From positions 124,001 to 188,000 of the forward strand of contig NZ_RJUU01000003.1 of the NCBI RefSeq assembly GCF_003751445.1: DNA of 64,000 nt, in the 5' to 3' direction. Source of the DNA: Streptomyces sp. 840.1 (GTDB taxonomy: Bacteria; Actinomycetota; Actinomycetes; Streptomycetales; Streptomycetaceae). The notes beneath the pieces are model-generated. The model did no database searches, was not told where the DNA came from, and saw nothing but the letters and a program-made list of their open reading frames with translations. This document shows positions 32,884 through 40,956 of the stretch, in pieces; position 1 is the stretch's first letter; each line of letters starts with the position of its first letter. Both the position numbers and the translations under genes were made by a program.

Positions 32884-33317
32884 CCCCGGCAGACACCGGC
32901 GGCGCCGGAGCCCGTGGCGAAGCCGGTGTGGACGACGACGCGGAAAGCAGTGCTGGACGCGATGCGGAATCCGGCCTGGAACGCGTTTCGGCAACCGCTG
33001 CCGCTCACGGCCGTCAGGTGCGGGTTCGCCGCGCCGTGCCCGACGACGTTTCGGCACTAGTCCGCATGTGCGCACTGATGCTGTCCGGCATGGGCACCGA
33101 CACCGGTGACGACCATGCACTCTGGCGCGCCGCCTCGGCCAGTGGTTTCACCGACCGGATGGCACTGTCGGACGAGTTCGCCGCGTTCCTGGTCGACGAC
33201 CCCGAGTTGTGGGCGTGGTGGCGTGCGCCGTCGGCGCGTGCGCCGCGCACGCGCCGAGTCCGCGGCGGACGGCCGGGGCGCCGGCCTGAGCCGTCACCGG
33301 CGGCATCAGCCGTATGA
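32880..33317 (+). pseudogene. Truncated, frameshifted GNAT acetyltransferase remnant
   Basis: The frame starting at 32880 (overlapping the ATPase stop) encodes a low-complexity head, then RQVRVRRAVPDDVSALVRMC, an N-terminal GNAT strand and helix, as far as DEFAAFLVDDPE. There the sense passes to another frame, which reads GVVACAVGACAAHAPSPR before a stop near 33291. The acetyl-CoA-binding half that should follow is absent, replaced by the end of the convergent LCP gene. As read it gives 145 aa ending in a basic out-of-frame tail. It is a remnant of a GNAT gene once co-transcribed with the Mg pump. Confidence 0.7.
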
Positions 33318-34793
33318 GAGGTCGCTGCACAGGTCGTCGTCGGCCGAGCGGGCTTGGCCTGCGACGGCGGACGGTACGGCGTCGGGCTTCGGTGCCACCG
33401 GCGTCGCTGAGGGGTTCTGGGCGTAGTCGCTGCCGACGATCACCTGGATCCCGGCGTCCGCAGACTCCGCTGTGTGCGCTCCCGCGAATAGCCGGGCCGT
33501 GTTCTCTGCCTCGTCCTTGAGGCCGGGGCCGTAGCTGATCAGGGTCCGGGTCTGGTCCTGGGAGTTCGCGGTGGCCGTGCCCGTGACGGTGAAACCGTGC
33601 GAGCGCAACAGCTCCGCCGCCTTGGCCGCGAGCCCGGTCACCGTGGTGCCGTTGTAGACGGCCACGTCGACGCCCACACCGGAGACCGGAGTTGTGGGAG
33701 AGGCCGACGCCCCGCCGGGCGCCGCCGAGCCGCCGGTCCCTTTCTTGCCGGCGGCGTTCTGCCCGTCGAGTGTGCGGTCGGCCTTGAGCGAGGCCCACAG
33801 CGCGTCGGCGTCCGGTTCCACGATCGCGACCCGGGCTCCCTGGTAGCGCCAGGGGACGGTGATGAACTTCGTGTTGTGCAGGTCGACGTTCTTCATCGAC
33901 ATGGCGAAGGACAGCAGCCGGTCGGCCGAACCGAGCCCCGGGTCCACGGTCATCGCGTCGGTCGCCGCGTTGGCGAGGGGCAGCAGGGTGGTCGGGTTCA
34001 GCCCGCGGGACTTGACCTTCTTCACGAGGGAGCCGACGAAGGCCTGCTGCCGCTTGATGCGCCCTATGTCGGATCCGTCACCGATGCCGTGCCTGATCCG
34101 TACGTAGTCGAGAGCCCGCTGTCCGGAGACCGACTGAGGACCCTTGGCGAACACCAGGGAGCCCCGGGTGGCTCGCTTGGGGTTCAGGTCGCGCTGGTAG
34201 ATGTCCTGCGGCAGACAGACGGGTACCCCTCCGACGGCGGAGGTCAGCGAGGAGAAGCCGGCGAAGTCGACCACAATGGTGTGGTCGACGCGCAGACCGG
34301 TGAGGTGCTCCACCGTGTTCTGAGTGCAGGCGGGGTTGCCCTCGGCCGTCTCCCCCACCGAGAACGCGCTGTTGAACATGGTGTTGCGCTGCGGGGCTGT
34401 CCAGCTGCCGTCGGGCTTCTTGCAGGCCGGGATGTCGACCAGGGTGTCGCGCGGGATGGACACGGCGACGGCGTGCTTGTGGTCGGCGTACACATGGAGC
34501 AGGAACGCGGTGTCGGAGCGCCCGACGTCACCCGTCCCGCCACCGAGCCCGCTGTTGGCACCCGATCGGGAGTCCGATCCGATGACCAGGACGTTCTGTC
34601 CCTCGGACGTGTCCGGCGGACGGTCGCCGGAGACGCCGTCGGCGCTGAACGTGTCGATGCTCCCGTTCAGCTTGAGGTATCCCCAGCCGACTCCGGCGAC
34701 CAGCAGCACGAGGAGCGAGAGCCCGAACAGGCCCGTCCGTCGCAGACGGCTCCCACGCCCGCCCGCCTTCGCCCCTTTGTGACTGCCTGCCAT
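33306..34793 (-). CDS. LytR-CpsA-Psr (LCP) family cell-wall glycopolymer ligase with LytR_C domain
   Basis: 495 aa. A basic cytoplasmic head, one membrane helix (about 22-44), then the extracellular LCP domain (about 70-330): VLVIGSDSRSG, SIPRDTLVDIP, VDHTIVVDFAGF, and YVRIRHGIGDGSDIGRIKRQQ with the Arg residues that bind the pyrophosphate of the lipid carrier. A Ser/Thr/Gly linker leads to a C-terminal LytR_C domain (about 385-460, VDVAVYNGTTVTGLAAKAAELL). LCP proteins attach teichoic-acid-like polymers to peptidoglycan. Start chosen at the family-like MAGSHKG with a GGGGTGG site upstream. Monocistronic, convergent with the GNAT remnant. Confidence 0.92.
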   Translation of the reverse strand: MAGSHKGAKAGGRGSRLRRTGLFGLSLLVLLVAGVGWGYLKLNGSIDTFSADGVSGDRPPDTSEGQNVLVIGSDSRSGANSGLGGGTGDVGRSDTAFLLHVYADHKHAVAVSIPRDTLVDIPACKKPDGSWTAPQRNTMFNSAFSVGETAEGNPACTQNTVEHLTGLRVDHTIVVDFAGFSSLTSAVGGVPVCLPQDIYQRDLNPKRATRGSLVFAKGPQSVSGQRALDYVRIRHGIGDGSDIGRIKRQQAFVGSLVKKVKSRGLNPTTLLPLANAATDAMTVDPGLGSADRLLSFAMSMKNVDLHNTKFITVPWRYQGARVAIVEPDADALWASLKADRTLDGQNAAGKKGTGGSAAPGGASASPTTPVSGVGVDVAVYNGTTVTGLAAKAAELLRSHGFTVTGTATANSQDQTRTLISYGPGLKDEAENTARLFAGAHTAESADAGIQVIVGSDYAQNPSATPVAPKPDAVPSAVAGQARSADDDLCSDLSYG

Positions 34794-34989
34794 GTGCCCA
34801 CCCCAGTTCGTCCGGCTTCCATGGAGTCGGACTCGCACCGCGCACACATGGTTGTACAGTTGCGCAATGTAGCAAGTGTTTGCATCCGGATGGATCACCG
34901 GACCTGCCCATGGTCGACCCGATCCCGTCTCCACAAATACCTGCTGGAAACATTGACCGGAAGACACCCGAAGAAAGGGCGTGAAGCGC

Positions 34990-35154
34990 ATGCTGCGCAA
35001 CGGCCTCGAACCCTGGCACCTGCTGATCGTCGCGATCGTCGTAGTGATGCTGTTCGGCGCGAAGAAGCTGCCGGACACCGCCCGCGCCCTGGGCAAATCC
35101 ATGCGGATCCTGAAGAGTGAGGCGAAGGCCATGAAGGAGGAATCGCCTCAGTGA
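34990..35154 (+). CDS. tatA: Small TatA/TatE-family twin-arginine translocase subunit
   Basis: 54 aa. [18 protein letters not shown] is the short membrane helix, followed by [19 protein letters not shown], the amphipathic helix with the FGxxKLPD hinge that defines TatA/TatE. The acidic C-terminal tail of standard TatA (about 90 aa) is missing, so this is a minimal paralogue. It would form the protein-conducting part of the Tat pathway together with TatB/TatC encoded elsewhere. ATG at 34990 with AAAGGG 9 bases upstream. It stands alone, divergent from the LCP gene. Confidence 0.9.
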   Translation: MLRNGLEPWHLLIVAIVVVMLFGAKKLPDTARALGKSMRILKSEAKAMKEESPQ

Positions 35155-35259
35155 GCGTCGCGGCCACAGGCTCCGGGCCGCCATCTCACTTCACTGCTTG
35201 CGCAATCGGGGAACCGCAGGGGACGGGCCGTCGTTCAACTCGGTGACGGCCGTAGAAGT

Positions 35260-35284
35260 AGTGATCAACGATCAACGGATCACT
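35260..35284 (+). promoter_or_regulatory. Inverted repeat operator in the terD leader
   Basis: AGTGATC-N11-GATCACT, a perfect 7-bp inverted repeat, ends 19 bases before the terD ATG. The interval contains further GATCA steps (four GATCA copies in 31 bases). Likely operator or RNA hairpin near the ribosome site. Confidence 0.5.
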
Positions 35285-35303
35285 GGATCATTGGAGGAAG
35301 TTC

Positions 35304-35879
35304 ATGGGTGTGACCCTGGCCAAGGGCGGCAACGTCTCCTTGTCGAAGGAGGCGCCCGGCCTGACCGCGGTGACGGTCGGCCTGGGCTGGGACGTACGGA
35401 CGACGACCGGCGCCGATCACGACCTAGACGCCAGCGCGCTGCTGTGCTCGGACGCGGGCAAGGTCCTCTCCGACCTCCACTTCGTCTTCTACAACAACCT
35501 CAACAGCCCGGACGGTTCGGTCCAGCACACCGGTGACAACCTGACGGGTGAGGGCGAGGGCGACGACGAGTCCATCAACGTGGACCTGGCGGGCGTCCCG
35601 GCGGATGTCGCGAAGATCGTCTTCCCCGTCTCCATCCACGACGCGCAGAGCCGGGGGCAGAGTTTCGGCCAGGTGCGCAACGCGTTCATCCGGGTGGTGA
35701 ACCAGGCAGGCGGGGCGGAGCTCGCCCGCTACGACCTGAGCGAGGACGCGTCGACGGAGACAGCGATGGTGTTCGGCGAGCTGTACCGGCACGGGGCGGA
35801 GTGGAAGTTCCGCGCGGTCGGCCAGGGGTACGCCTCCGGCCTGGCCGGAATCGCGTCCGACTACGGCGTCAACGTCTGA
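35304..35879 (+). CDS. terD: TerD-family tellurium/stress-resistance protein
   Basis: 191 aa, the usual length. [20 protein letters not shown] is the family start; [19 protein letters not shown] and [12 protein letters not shown] hold the acidic Ca-binding residues. GGAGG precedes the ATG by 7 bases. TerD proteins are Ca-binding cytoplasmic proteins of the Ter stress system and occur in many copies in Streptomyces. No other ter gene is adjacent, so this is a stand-alone copy. Confidence 0.95.
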   Translation: MGVTLAKGGNVSLSKEAPGLTAVTVGLGWDVRTTTGADHDLDASALLCSDAGKVLSDLHFVFYNNLNSPDGSVQHTGDNLTGEGEGDDESINVDLAGVPADVAKIVFPVSIHDAQSRGQSFGQVRNAFIRVVNQAGGAELARYDLSEDASTETAMVFGELYRHGAEWKFRAVGQGYASGLAGIASDYGVNV

Positions 35880-35904
35880 CCTCTTCGGCGCGGTGACCGC
35901 ACGC

Positions 35905-35957
35905 GTACGGGTCCCGGTCCGCACTAGCTCCCACGGAGTGCGGACCGGGACCCGTAC
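35905..35957. terminator. Perfect 20-bp-stem bidirectional terminator
   Basis: Arms 35905-35924 and 35938-35957 (GTACGGGTCCCGGTCCGCAC and its exact complement) around a 13-base loop, between the convergent terD and MMPL genes. Confidence 0.85.
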
Positions 35958-35961
35958 TGTC

Positions 35962-38076
35962 TCACCGGACGCCGGCGGCTCCCCGCGCCTTCGCAGCGGG
36001 GCGGCTGACAGCACTGGGCCACCAGGCCTTCGGGCCGATGTCAACGACCAGTGCGGGCGCGAGAAGCGAACGCACCACCAGGGTGTCCAGGAGCACTCCG
36101 AAGGCCACGATGAACGCGATCTGCGCCAGGAAGGCCAGCGGAATGACGATCAGCGCGGCGAAGGTGGCGGCCAGCACCACTCCCGCCGATGTGATCACTC
36201 CGCCGGTGCTGACCAGCCCCCGGAGCACACCCTGCCGGGCCCCGTGCACCAGCGCCTCCTCCCGGACACGTGACATCAGGAAGATGTTGTAGTCCACCCC
36301 GAGGGCTACCAGGAAGACGAACCCGTACAGCGGTACAGAGGCATCCGTGCCGCTGAACCCGAAGGCGTGCTTGAAGACCAGCGCCGAAACGCCCAGGGTC
36401 GCAAGGAAGTTGAGACCGACCGTGGCCACGAGCAGGACCGGGATCAGCACGGATCGCAACAGCCCCATCAGGATCACCAGAATGATCACCAGCACCACGG
36501 GCACGATGATGCCGCGGTCGCGCTCGGCCGTCCGCTGGGTGTCGTACTGCTGCGCGGTGTAGCCCCCGACGAGCGCCTCGGCGCCCGGGACAGCGTGCAC
36601 GGCCGTGCGCAGACGCTGGATCGTCGCCTTGGCCGCATCACTGTCCGCGGCGTCCTTCAGCGTCACGTCGACACGGACACGTCCGTCGACCACGACGGGC
36701 GGTCCCGTGTCCGGTCGTCCGGAGGCGGTCACGGGTGCGGCGCGGGCGACGCCTCGCGTCCCCCGTGCCGCCGCGGTCACCTCGGCGGCGCGGACGCTGT
36801 TCGCGACGACCACGGCCGGGTTGCCCGATCCGCCCGGGAAGTGCTTGCCCAAGGTGGCTTGCGCGGACACGGACGGGGCGTCGTTCACGAAAATCTCGTC
36901 CAGCGGCACACCCTGCGCCTTCAGCGTGGGCGCGAACGCCGCACAGGCGACGAGGACCAGGCAGGTGGAGATCCAGACTTTGCGCGGGGTGCGGTCGACC
37001 CGGGCCGCGACCCGTCGCCAGATGCCGTGCCCCCCTGCCGCCTCGTCTGCCGGGCGCGGTTTCGCCGGCCAGTAGGCGGCCCGGCCGCACAGGACCAGCA
37101 CGGCCGGCAGGAAGGTCAGCGTGCTCAGCACCGCGCAGACGATGCCGATCGCCCCCACCGGGCCGAGCGCCCGGTTGTTCGTCAGATCACTCAACAGCAG
37201 GGCCAGCAGGCCGAGAGCCACGGTTGCGGCGCTCGCGGTGATGGCCCCGAAGGAGCGGCGCAGCGCGGCGACGGCCGCTGCCGTGCGGTCGCCGTGCCGG
37301 GTGAGCTCCTCACGGAAGCGTGCGGTAAGCAGCAGGGCGTAGTCGGTGGCCGCGCCGATCACCAGAATCGACAGGATCCCCTGGACCTGGCCGTCCACCC
37401 GCACGACACCGTGGTCCGCGAGGGCGTAGACGATCGCGCAGGCGAGCCCGAGGGCGAGGACCGAACTGATGATGATCAGGAACGGCAGCAGCAGGCTTCG
37501 GTAGACGAGAAGCAGGATCACCAGGACGGCGGCGAGCGCGACGCCCAGCAGCAGCCCGTCGATCCCGGCGAAGGCGTCCTTCAGATCGGCCTGGCTTGCT
37601 GCGGGTCCGGCGATCCCGGCCTCGGTGCCCGGCACCGAATCAGCCGCTTCACGCACTCGGTCGAGCGTGCCGGGCAGTGCGTCACCGAGGTCGGAGCCGA
37701 GTTGCACGACGCCGGAGAGCGCCTGGCCGTCCTCGGCGGGCAGTGCGGGCGACGGCTTTCCGACGACTCCCGGCACGCCGGCCAGCGAGGCCAGAGCCCG
37801 GGTGGACGCGGCCCGCGCATCGGCCGGGAGCGGGCCCCTGCTGCTCGTCCAGACGACGATCGCGGGTACGGTCCCGGACCGCTGGAACTCCTTCTGCGCC
37901 TCGGACACCTTCGTCGACTCCGCGCTGCGCGGCAGGAACGCGGCCTGATCGTTCGTGGACACCTCGCCCAGCTTCCCGGCGAACGGGCCCAGCGTCGCGC
38001 CGATGCCGAGCCAGACGACGAGCAGGGCCAGAGGTACCAGCCAGCGGACGATGCGGTGCCGCGGTGCGGGCTTCAT
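35962..38076 (-). CDS. MMPL-family RND transporter
   Basis: 704 aa with two repeats of an N-terminal helix, an extracellular domain and five membrane helices. Visible helices include VRWLVPLALLVVWLGIGATL at the start, LGVALAAVLVILLLVYRSLL, and GIIVPVVLVIILVILMGLLR. ATDYALLLTARFREEL and GVDYNIFLMSRVREE are the paired Asp-Tyr motifs of the proton path. MMPL proteins in actinobacteria export lipids, siderophores or drugs. Divergent from a MarR-type gene with an operator in the 81-base gap, so it is probably an inducible efflux pump. The stop is 4 bases from the terminator hairpin. Confidence 0.93.
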   Translation of the reverse strand: MKPAPRHRIVRWLVPLALLVVWLGIGATLGPFAGKLGEVSTNDQAAFLPRSAESTKVSEAQKEFQRSGTVPAIVVWTSSRGPLPADARAASTRALASLAGVPGVVGKPSPALPAEDGQALSGVVQLGSDLGDALPGTLDRVREAADSVPGTEAGIAGPAASQADLKDAFAGIDGLLLGVALAAVLVILLLVYRSLLLPFLIIISSVLALGLACAIVYALADHGVVRVDGQVQGILSILVIGAATDYALLLTARFREELTRHGDRTAAAVAALRRSFGAITASAATVALGLLALLLSDLTNNRALGPVGAIGIVCAVLSTLTFLPAVLVLCGRAAYWPAKPRPADEAAGGHGIWRRVAARVDRTPRKVWISTCLVLVACAAFAPTLKAQGVPLDEIFVNDAPSVSAQATLGKHFPGGSGNPAVVVANSVRAAEVTAAARGTRGVARAAPVTASGRPDTGPPVVVDGRVRVDVTLKDAADSDAAKATIQRLRTAVHAVPGAEALVGGYTAQQYDTQRTAERDRGIIVPVVLVIILVILMGLLRSVLIPVLLVATVGLNFLATLGVSALVFKHAFGFSGTDASVPLYGFVFLVALGVDYNIFLMSRVREEALVHGARQGVLRGLVSTGGVITSAGVVLAATFAALIVIPLAFLAQIAFIVAFGVLLDTLVVRSLLAPALVVDIGPKAWWPSAVSRPAAKARGAAGVR

Positions 38077-38125
38077 GACTTCCCCAGAGTTCGGCGTACG
38101 GTCATTTTATCTCGATCATTAATTA

Positions 38126-38140
38126 TCTCAACCATTGAGA
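38126..38140. promoter_or_regulatory. MarR-type operator between MMPL and MarR genes
   Basis: TCTCAA-CCA-TTGAGA, a perfect 6-bp inverted repeat in an unusually A/T-rich stretch (38104-38150) of the divergent spacer. A related TATCTC lies 15 bases to the left. Position and symmetry fit a MarR repressor site controlling both genes. Confidence 0.65.
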
Positions 38141-38157
38141 GATATTACTCTGGTGGT

Positions 38158-38667
38158 ATGCGCACCGCAGGCAGAGTCCCGGACCGAGGCATGGACGACG
38201 GGCCCACCGGGCTCCAGACGTTCGCAGTGCTGTTGCGCCGGATGAACAGCGAGTTCAATCGCATCGCTCACGAGTTCGCCCAGTCCCAGGGGCTGCATCC
38301 CACGGATGTGCAGGCGCTCATCGCGATCCTCGACGCCGAGCGCACCGGGACGGGGGCGGCTATGACTCCGGGGAGGCTGCGCGAACAGCTCGACCTCACC
38401 TCGGGAGCGGTGACGGCGTGTCTGGACCGGCTGGAGCGCGCGGGACACATCCAGCGGGTCCGCGACAACAGCGACCGCCGGGTGGTGCATCTGCACTACG
38501 CGGCCGCGGCGAAGGCGGTGGCCCGCGACTTCTTCATGCCGCTGGCCGACAGCACGGACACGGCCAGGCGTCAGTTCGACGAGGCCGAGCTGACGGTCGT
38601 GGCCCGCTTCCTGGACGCCATGAACGACGAACTCGCCCAGTTGCGCAAGGACGGGCGGCAGCCCTGA
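38158..38667 (+). CDS. MarR-family regulator of the adjacent MMPL pump
   Basis: 169 aa. LLRRMNSEFNRIAHEFAQSQ is the dimerisation helix, GLHPTDVQALIAIL the start of the winged helix, TPGRLREQLDLTSGAVTACLDRLERAGHIQRVRDNSDRRVVHLHY the recognition helix and wing. It probably represses itself and the divergent transporter through the TCTCAA inverted repeat. Start at 38158 lacks a strong ribosome site; the ATG at 38191 is an alternative that drops 11 residues. Confidence 0.92.
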   Translation: MRTAGRVPDRGMDDGPTGLQTFAVLLRRMNSEFNRIAHEFAQSQGLHPTDVQALIAILDAERTGTGAAMTPGRLREQLDLTSGAVTACLDRLERAGHIQRVRDNSDRRVVHLHYAAAAKAVARDFFMPLADSTDTARRQFDEAELTVVARFLDAMNDELAQLRKDGRQP

Positions 38668-38670
38668 CCT

Positions 38671-38730
38671 AGGGCGTGTTTTGAAGGTCCCGTCTGCCCG
38701 GCGGCGTCTGGCACGCACGCTCGCGGCCTT
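38671..38730. other. Possible insertion-sequence end remnant
   Basis: AGGGCGTGTTTTGAAGGTCC and the following bases resemble, from memory, terminal sequences of IS5-group elements in Streptomyces. No transposase or second end is nearby. Resemblance only. Confidence 0.3.
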
Positions 38731-38824
38731 TCGTTTGGATCAGGTCGGATCAGAGAGCGGAGTCCGGTGCGTGCACCCGGTTCGTGTCGTTTCGCTGGAG
38801 TGGTTCTTCCACGATCATGTCCGT

Positions 38825-39424
38825 ATGGCTGATGACCGCACGCACGTCCAGGACTTCTTCACCGCTCGCGCCGCGGACTGGGACACCCGCTTTCCCGACG
38901 ACGGGCCGGCCTACGCCGCGGCGGTCTCCGCCATGGACCTGCGTACGGGCGATGCCGTACTCGACGCGGGCTGCGGTACGGGACGGGCGCTGCCCGCACT
39001 GCGGTCCGCGGTCGGTCCCGAAGGCACCGTGCTGGGTGCTGATCTCACCGCGGCCATGCTGGAGGCCGCTGCTCGCGCGGGCCGCGACAGTGACGGGCTG
39101 CTGTGCCAGGCCGACGCCGCCCGGCTGCCGTTGCGGACGCATGCGCTCGACGCCGTGTTCGCGGCCGGGCTGATCGCACATCTGCCGCAACCGGAACAAA
39201 ACCTTGCCGAACTCGCGCGGGTGGTGCGGCCGGGCGGGCTGCTGGCACTGTTCCATCCCATCGGCAGGGCGGCACTGGCCGCACGGCACCGTCGAACGCT
39301 CACCGACGACGATCTGAGGGCAGAGCCCAATCTCGCCCCGCTGCTGACCCGTTCCGGCTGGCGGCTGGACACGTACACCGACGAGACGGACCGCTTTCTG
39401 GTACTGGCCGAACAGATGGGGTGA
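38825..39424 (+). CDS. Class I SAM-dependent methyltransferase
   Basis: 199 aa. VLDAGCGTGRALPAL is motif I binding S-adenosylmethionine, LGADLTAAMLEAA motif II, QADAARLPLRTHALDAVFAAGLIAHLP motif III, RVVRPGGLLALFHPIG motif IV. The N-terminal FFTARAADWDTRFPDDGPAY is typical of the UbiE/methyltransferase-11 group. Substrate unknown. Separated from the MarR gene by 157 bases, which include a possible IS remnant. Convergent with the DUF2236 gene. Confidence 0.9.
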   Translation: MADDRTHVQDFFTARAADWDTRFPDDGPAYAAAVSAMDLRTGDAVLDAGCGTGRALPALRSAVGPEGTVLGADLTAAMLEAAARAGRDSDGLLCQADAARLPLRTHALDAVFAAGLIAHLPQPEQNLAELARVVRPGGLLALFHPIGRAALAARHRRTLTDDDLRAEPNLAPLLTRSGWRLDTYTDETDRFLVLAEQMG

Positions 39425-39461
39425 TCCCCTTGCCGCGCTCCGGTCGGCGAGGCAGGGCGGC

Positions 39462-40364
39462 TCACCCGGCTGGGGCGTCCGGACTACGCAGGTGCCGGAC
39501 CGGGCAGCCGCCCAGGCCCGGCGTGGGGTACGTGCCGAGTGCGGACACCTCGTAGCCATCCGGATAGCCCTTGATCTCGGGATTCTGGCGGGCGTGGTGC
39601 GGGGCGGTGCGAGGCGGCAGCAGCCGTACCGCTCGGGCCCTCAATCGCAGGGCGCCCCGGGTGAGTCCACGCGTCACCGGTCCCGGACGCTGGTAGCGGA
39701 AGGCCCGCAGCAGCGAGTCGTCGAGGAGCGCGAGGCTCGCGCCGCGCGCCACCCGGGCCAGGGGGCGCGGGTACCAGGACGCCATCAGCGCCAGCGTGGC
39801 GTCCGACACCTCGCGCGCCCCCTCGTCCCAGCCGAAGTGCTCCTTCTCGTAGGCGTCGAGGGTGCGCTCGAAGTCCTCGTACGTGTGCGGCAGCTCCCTG
39901 ATGCCCATGTGCGCGCCCAGGGTCCGGTAGTAGGCGGCGCACGCCGACCTCTCGTGCCTGGACAACCGGCGCCAGCCATAGCTGTCGAGCCACCGCTTCG
40001 GGGTGACGACGAAGGTGCACAGCACATAGCGCATGTCGTCGTTGCTGATGTCGTAGCTGCGGTGCATCTGGTTGATCCGACGGATGGCCGTACGCCCCGG
40101 ACCGCTGTCGAAGCCGTGCTCGACCACGGCGTCCAGGAGGAGCGCGGTGTCGTCGTACCGCTTCTGTGAACGGCTCGTCAGTTCCGCCGTATCGGCCAGC
40201 AGTCGGCCGATGCTGGGGACGGCATACGTTCGGTACAGAGCGAGTTCAAGGGCGCGGGTGATGTCCCAGGGGAATTCGTAGGTGGCCGTGATCCGGTAGA
40301 TCTCCAGGAAGTCCTTCTCCGGATCCAGGCGTTGAATGTCCCTCAGCCGGTCGTAGCGCTTCAC
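39462..40364 (-). CDS. DUF2236 (MpaB/Lcp-like oxygenase) family protein
   Basis: 300 aa. The pattern EIYRITATYEFPWDITRALELALYRTYA, then an Arg/His-containing NQMHRSYDISNDDMRYVLCTFVV and YYRTLGAHMGIRELPHTYEDF, matches the ER-bound-oxygenase/DUF2236 family that includes latex-clearing protein and MpaB. Members bind one haem through a His in the all-helical core, and many catalyse oxidation of hydrophobic substrates. No signal peptide. GTG start at 40364 with GAGAGGGA 6 bases upstream. Substrate unknown. Confidence 0.85.
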   Translation of the reverse strand: MKRYDRLRDIQRLDPEKDFLEIYRITATYEFPWDITRALELALYRTYAVPSIGRLLADTAELTSRSQKRYDDTALLLDAVVEHGFDSGPGRTAIRRINQMHRSYDISNDDMRYVLCTFVVTPKRWLDSYGWRRLSRHERSACAAYYRTLGAHMGIRELPHTYEDFERTLDAYEKEHFGWDEGAREVSDATLALMASWYPRPLARVARGASLALLDDSLLRAFRYQRPGPVTRGLTRGALRLRARAVRLLPPRTAPHHARQNPEIKGYPDGYEVSALGTYPTPGLGGCPVRHLRSPDAPAG

Positions 40365-40525
40365 CGCACGTCCCTCTCGTAGTCCGGGCCGAGTGTCCGA
40401 CCCTACGTCTGCGGGCAGGACCGTGAGTACGCGCACGAGACAGCAACGCCTTACCCGCGCGGCACGTCTCCTCACGTGCACGTGTTCCGTGTCCGCCAGA
40501 TACATGTCCAGGAAAGGCGGTCTCC

Positions 40526-40834
40526 ATGACCGACATGCTCGGCATACTCCGCAGAGCCGTGAATCCCGGCCGCAAGGGCGGCCGGCCCGACGCCCCCGCC
40601 AAGGCGCCGGAGCGTCGGCAGCACAATCTGTTCGATGCGGCCGCAACGTTCGTCGCGGCATCGGTGGAGGAAGACCAGGAGCGGATGGACGAGGCGAGCG
40701 GCTGGGTGTCGCCGGAAGCGCTCTCCTTCGGCGTCGGGGAACTCGCCTGCCGGGCGGTCATCGCGCTCGCCCGCGAGCGCGATGAATCACCCGAAACGGT
40801 GGCTCGCACCCTGCTCGGCCTGGCCGACGAGTAG
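40526..40834 (+). CDS. Small hypothetical protein
   Basis: 102 aa, basic head (RRAVNPGRKGGRPDAPAK) and helical body (NLFDAAATFVAASVEEDQER, FGVGELACRAVIALARERDE). AGGAAAGG precedes the ATG. No family recognised. Divergent from the DUF2236 gene across 161 bases. Confidence 0.68.
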   Translation: MTDMLGILRRAVNPGRKGGRPDAPAKAPERRQHNLFDAAATFVAASVEEDQERMDEASGWVSPEALSFGVGELACRAVIALARERDESPETVARTLLGLADE

Positions 40835-40956
40835 GCGTCCCGTCCACGGCACACCGAAGCCAGGCGTCACGTTCTGCCTTGTCAGGGCCTCGACGAGTGG
40901 GTTACCCACTGGTTAAGGTGCGCCGACGGACAACCATGACGGATGAGGAGGGTGCA

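Noticed and set aside
36367..38667. 766-codon open frame on the plus strand across the MMPL gene
   Set aside because: It is an antisense shadow of the transporter; only its last 169 codons (the MarR gene) have family motifs and a start.
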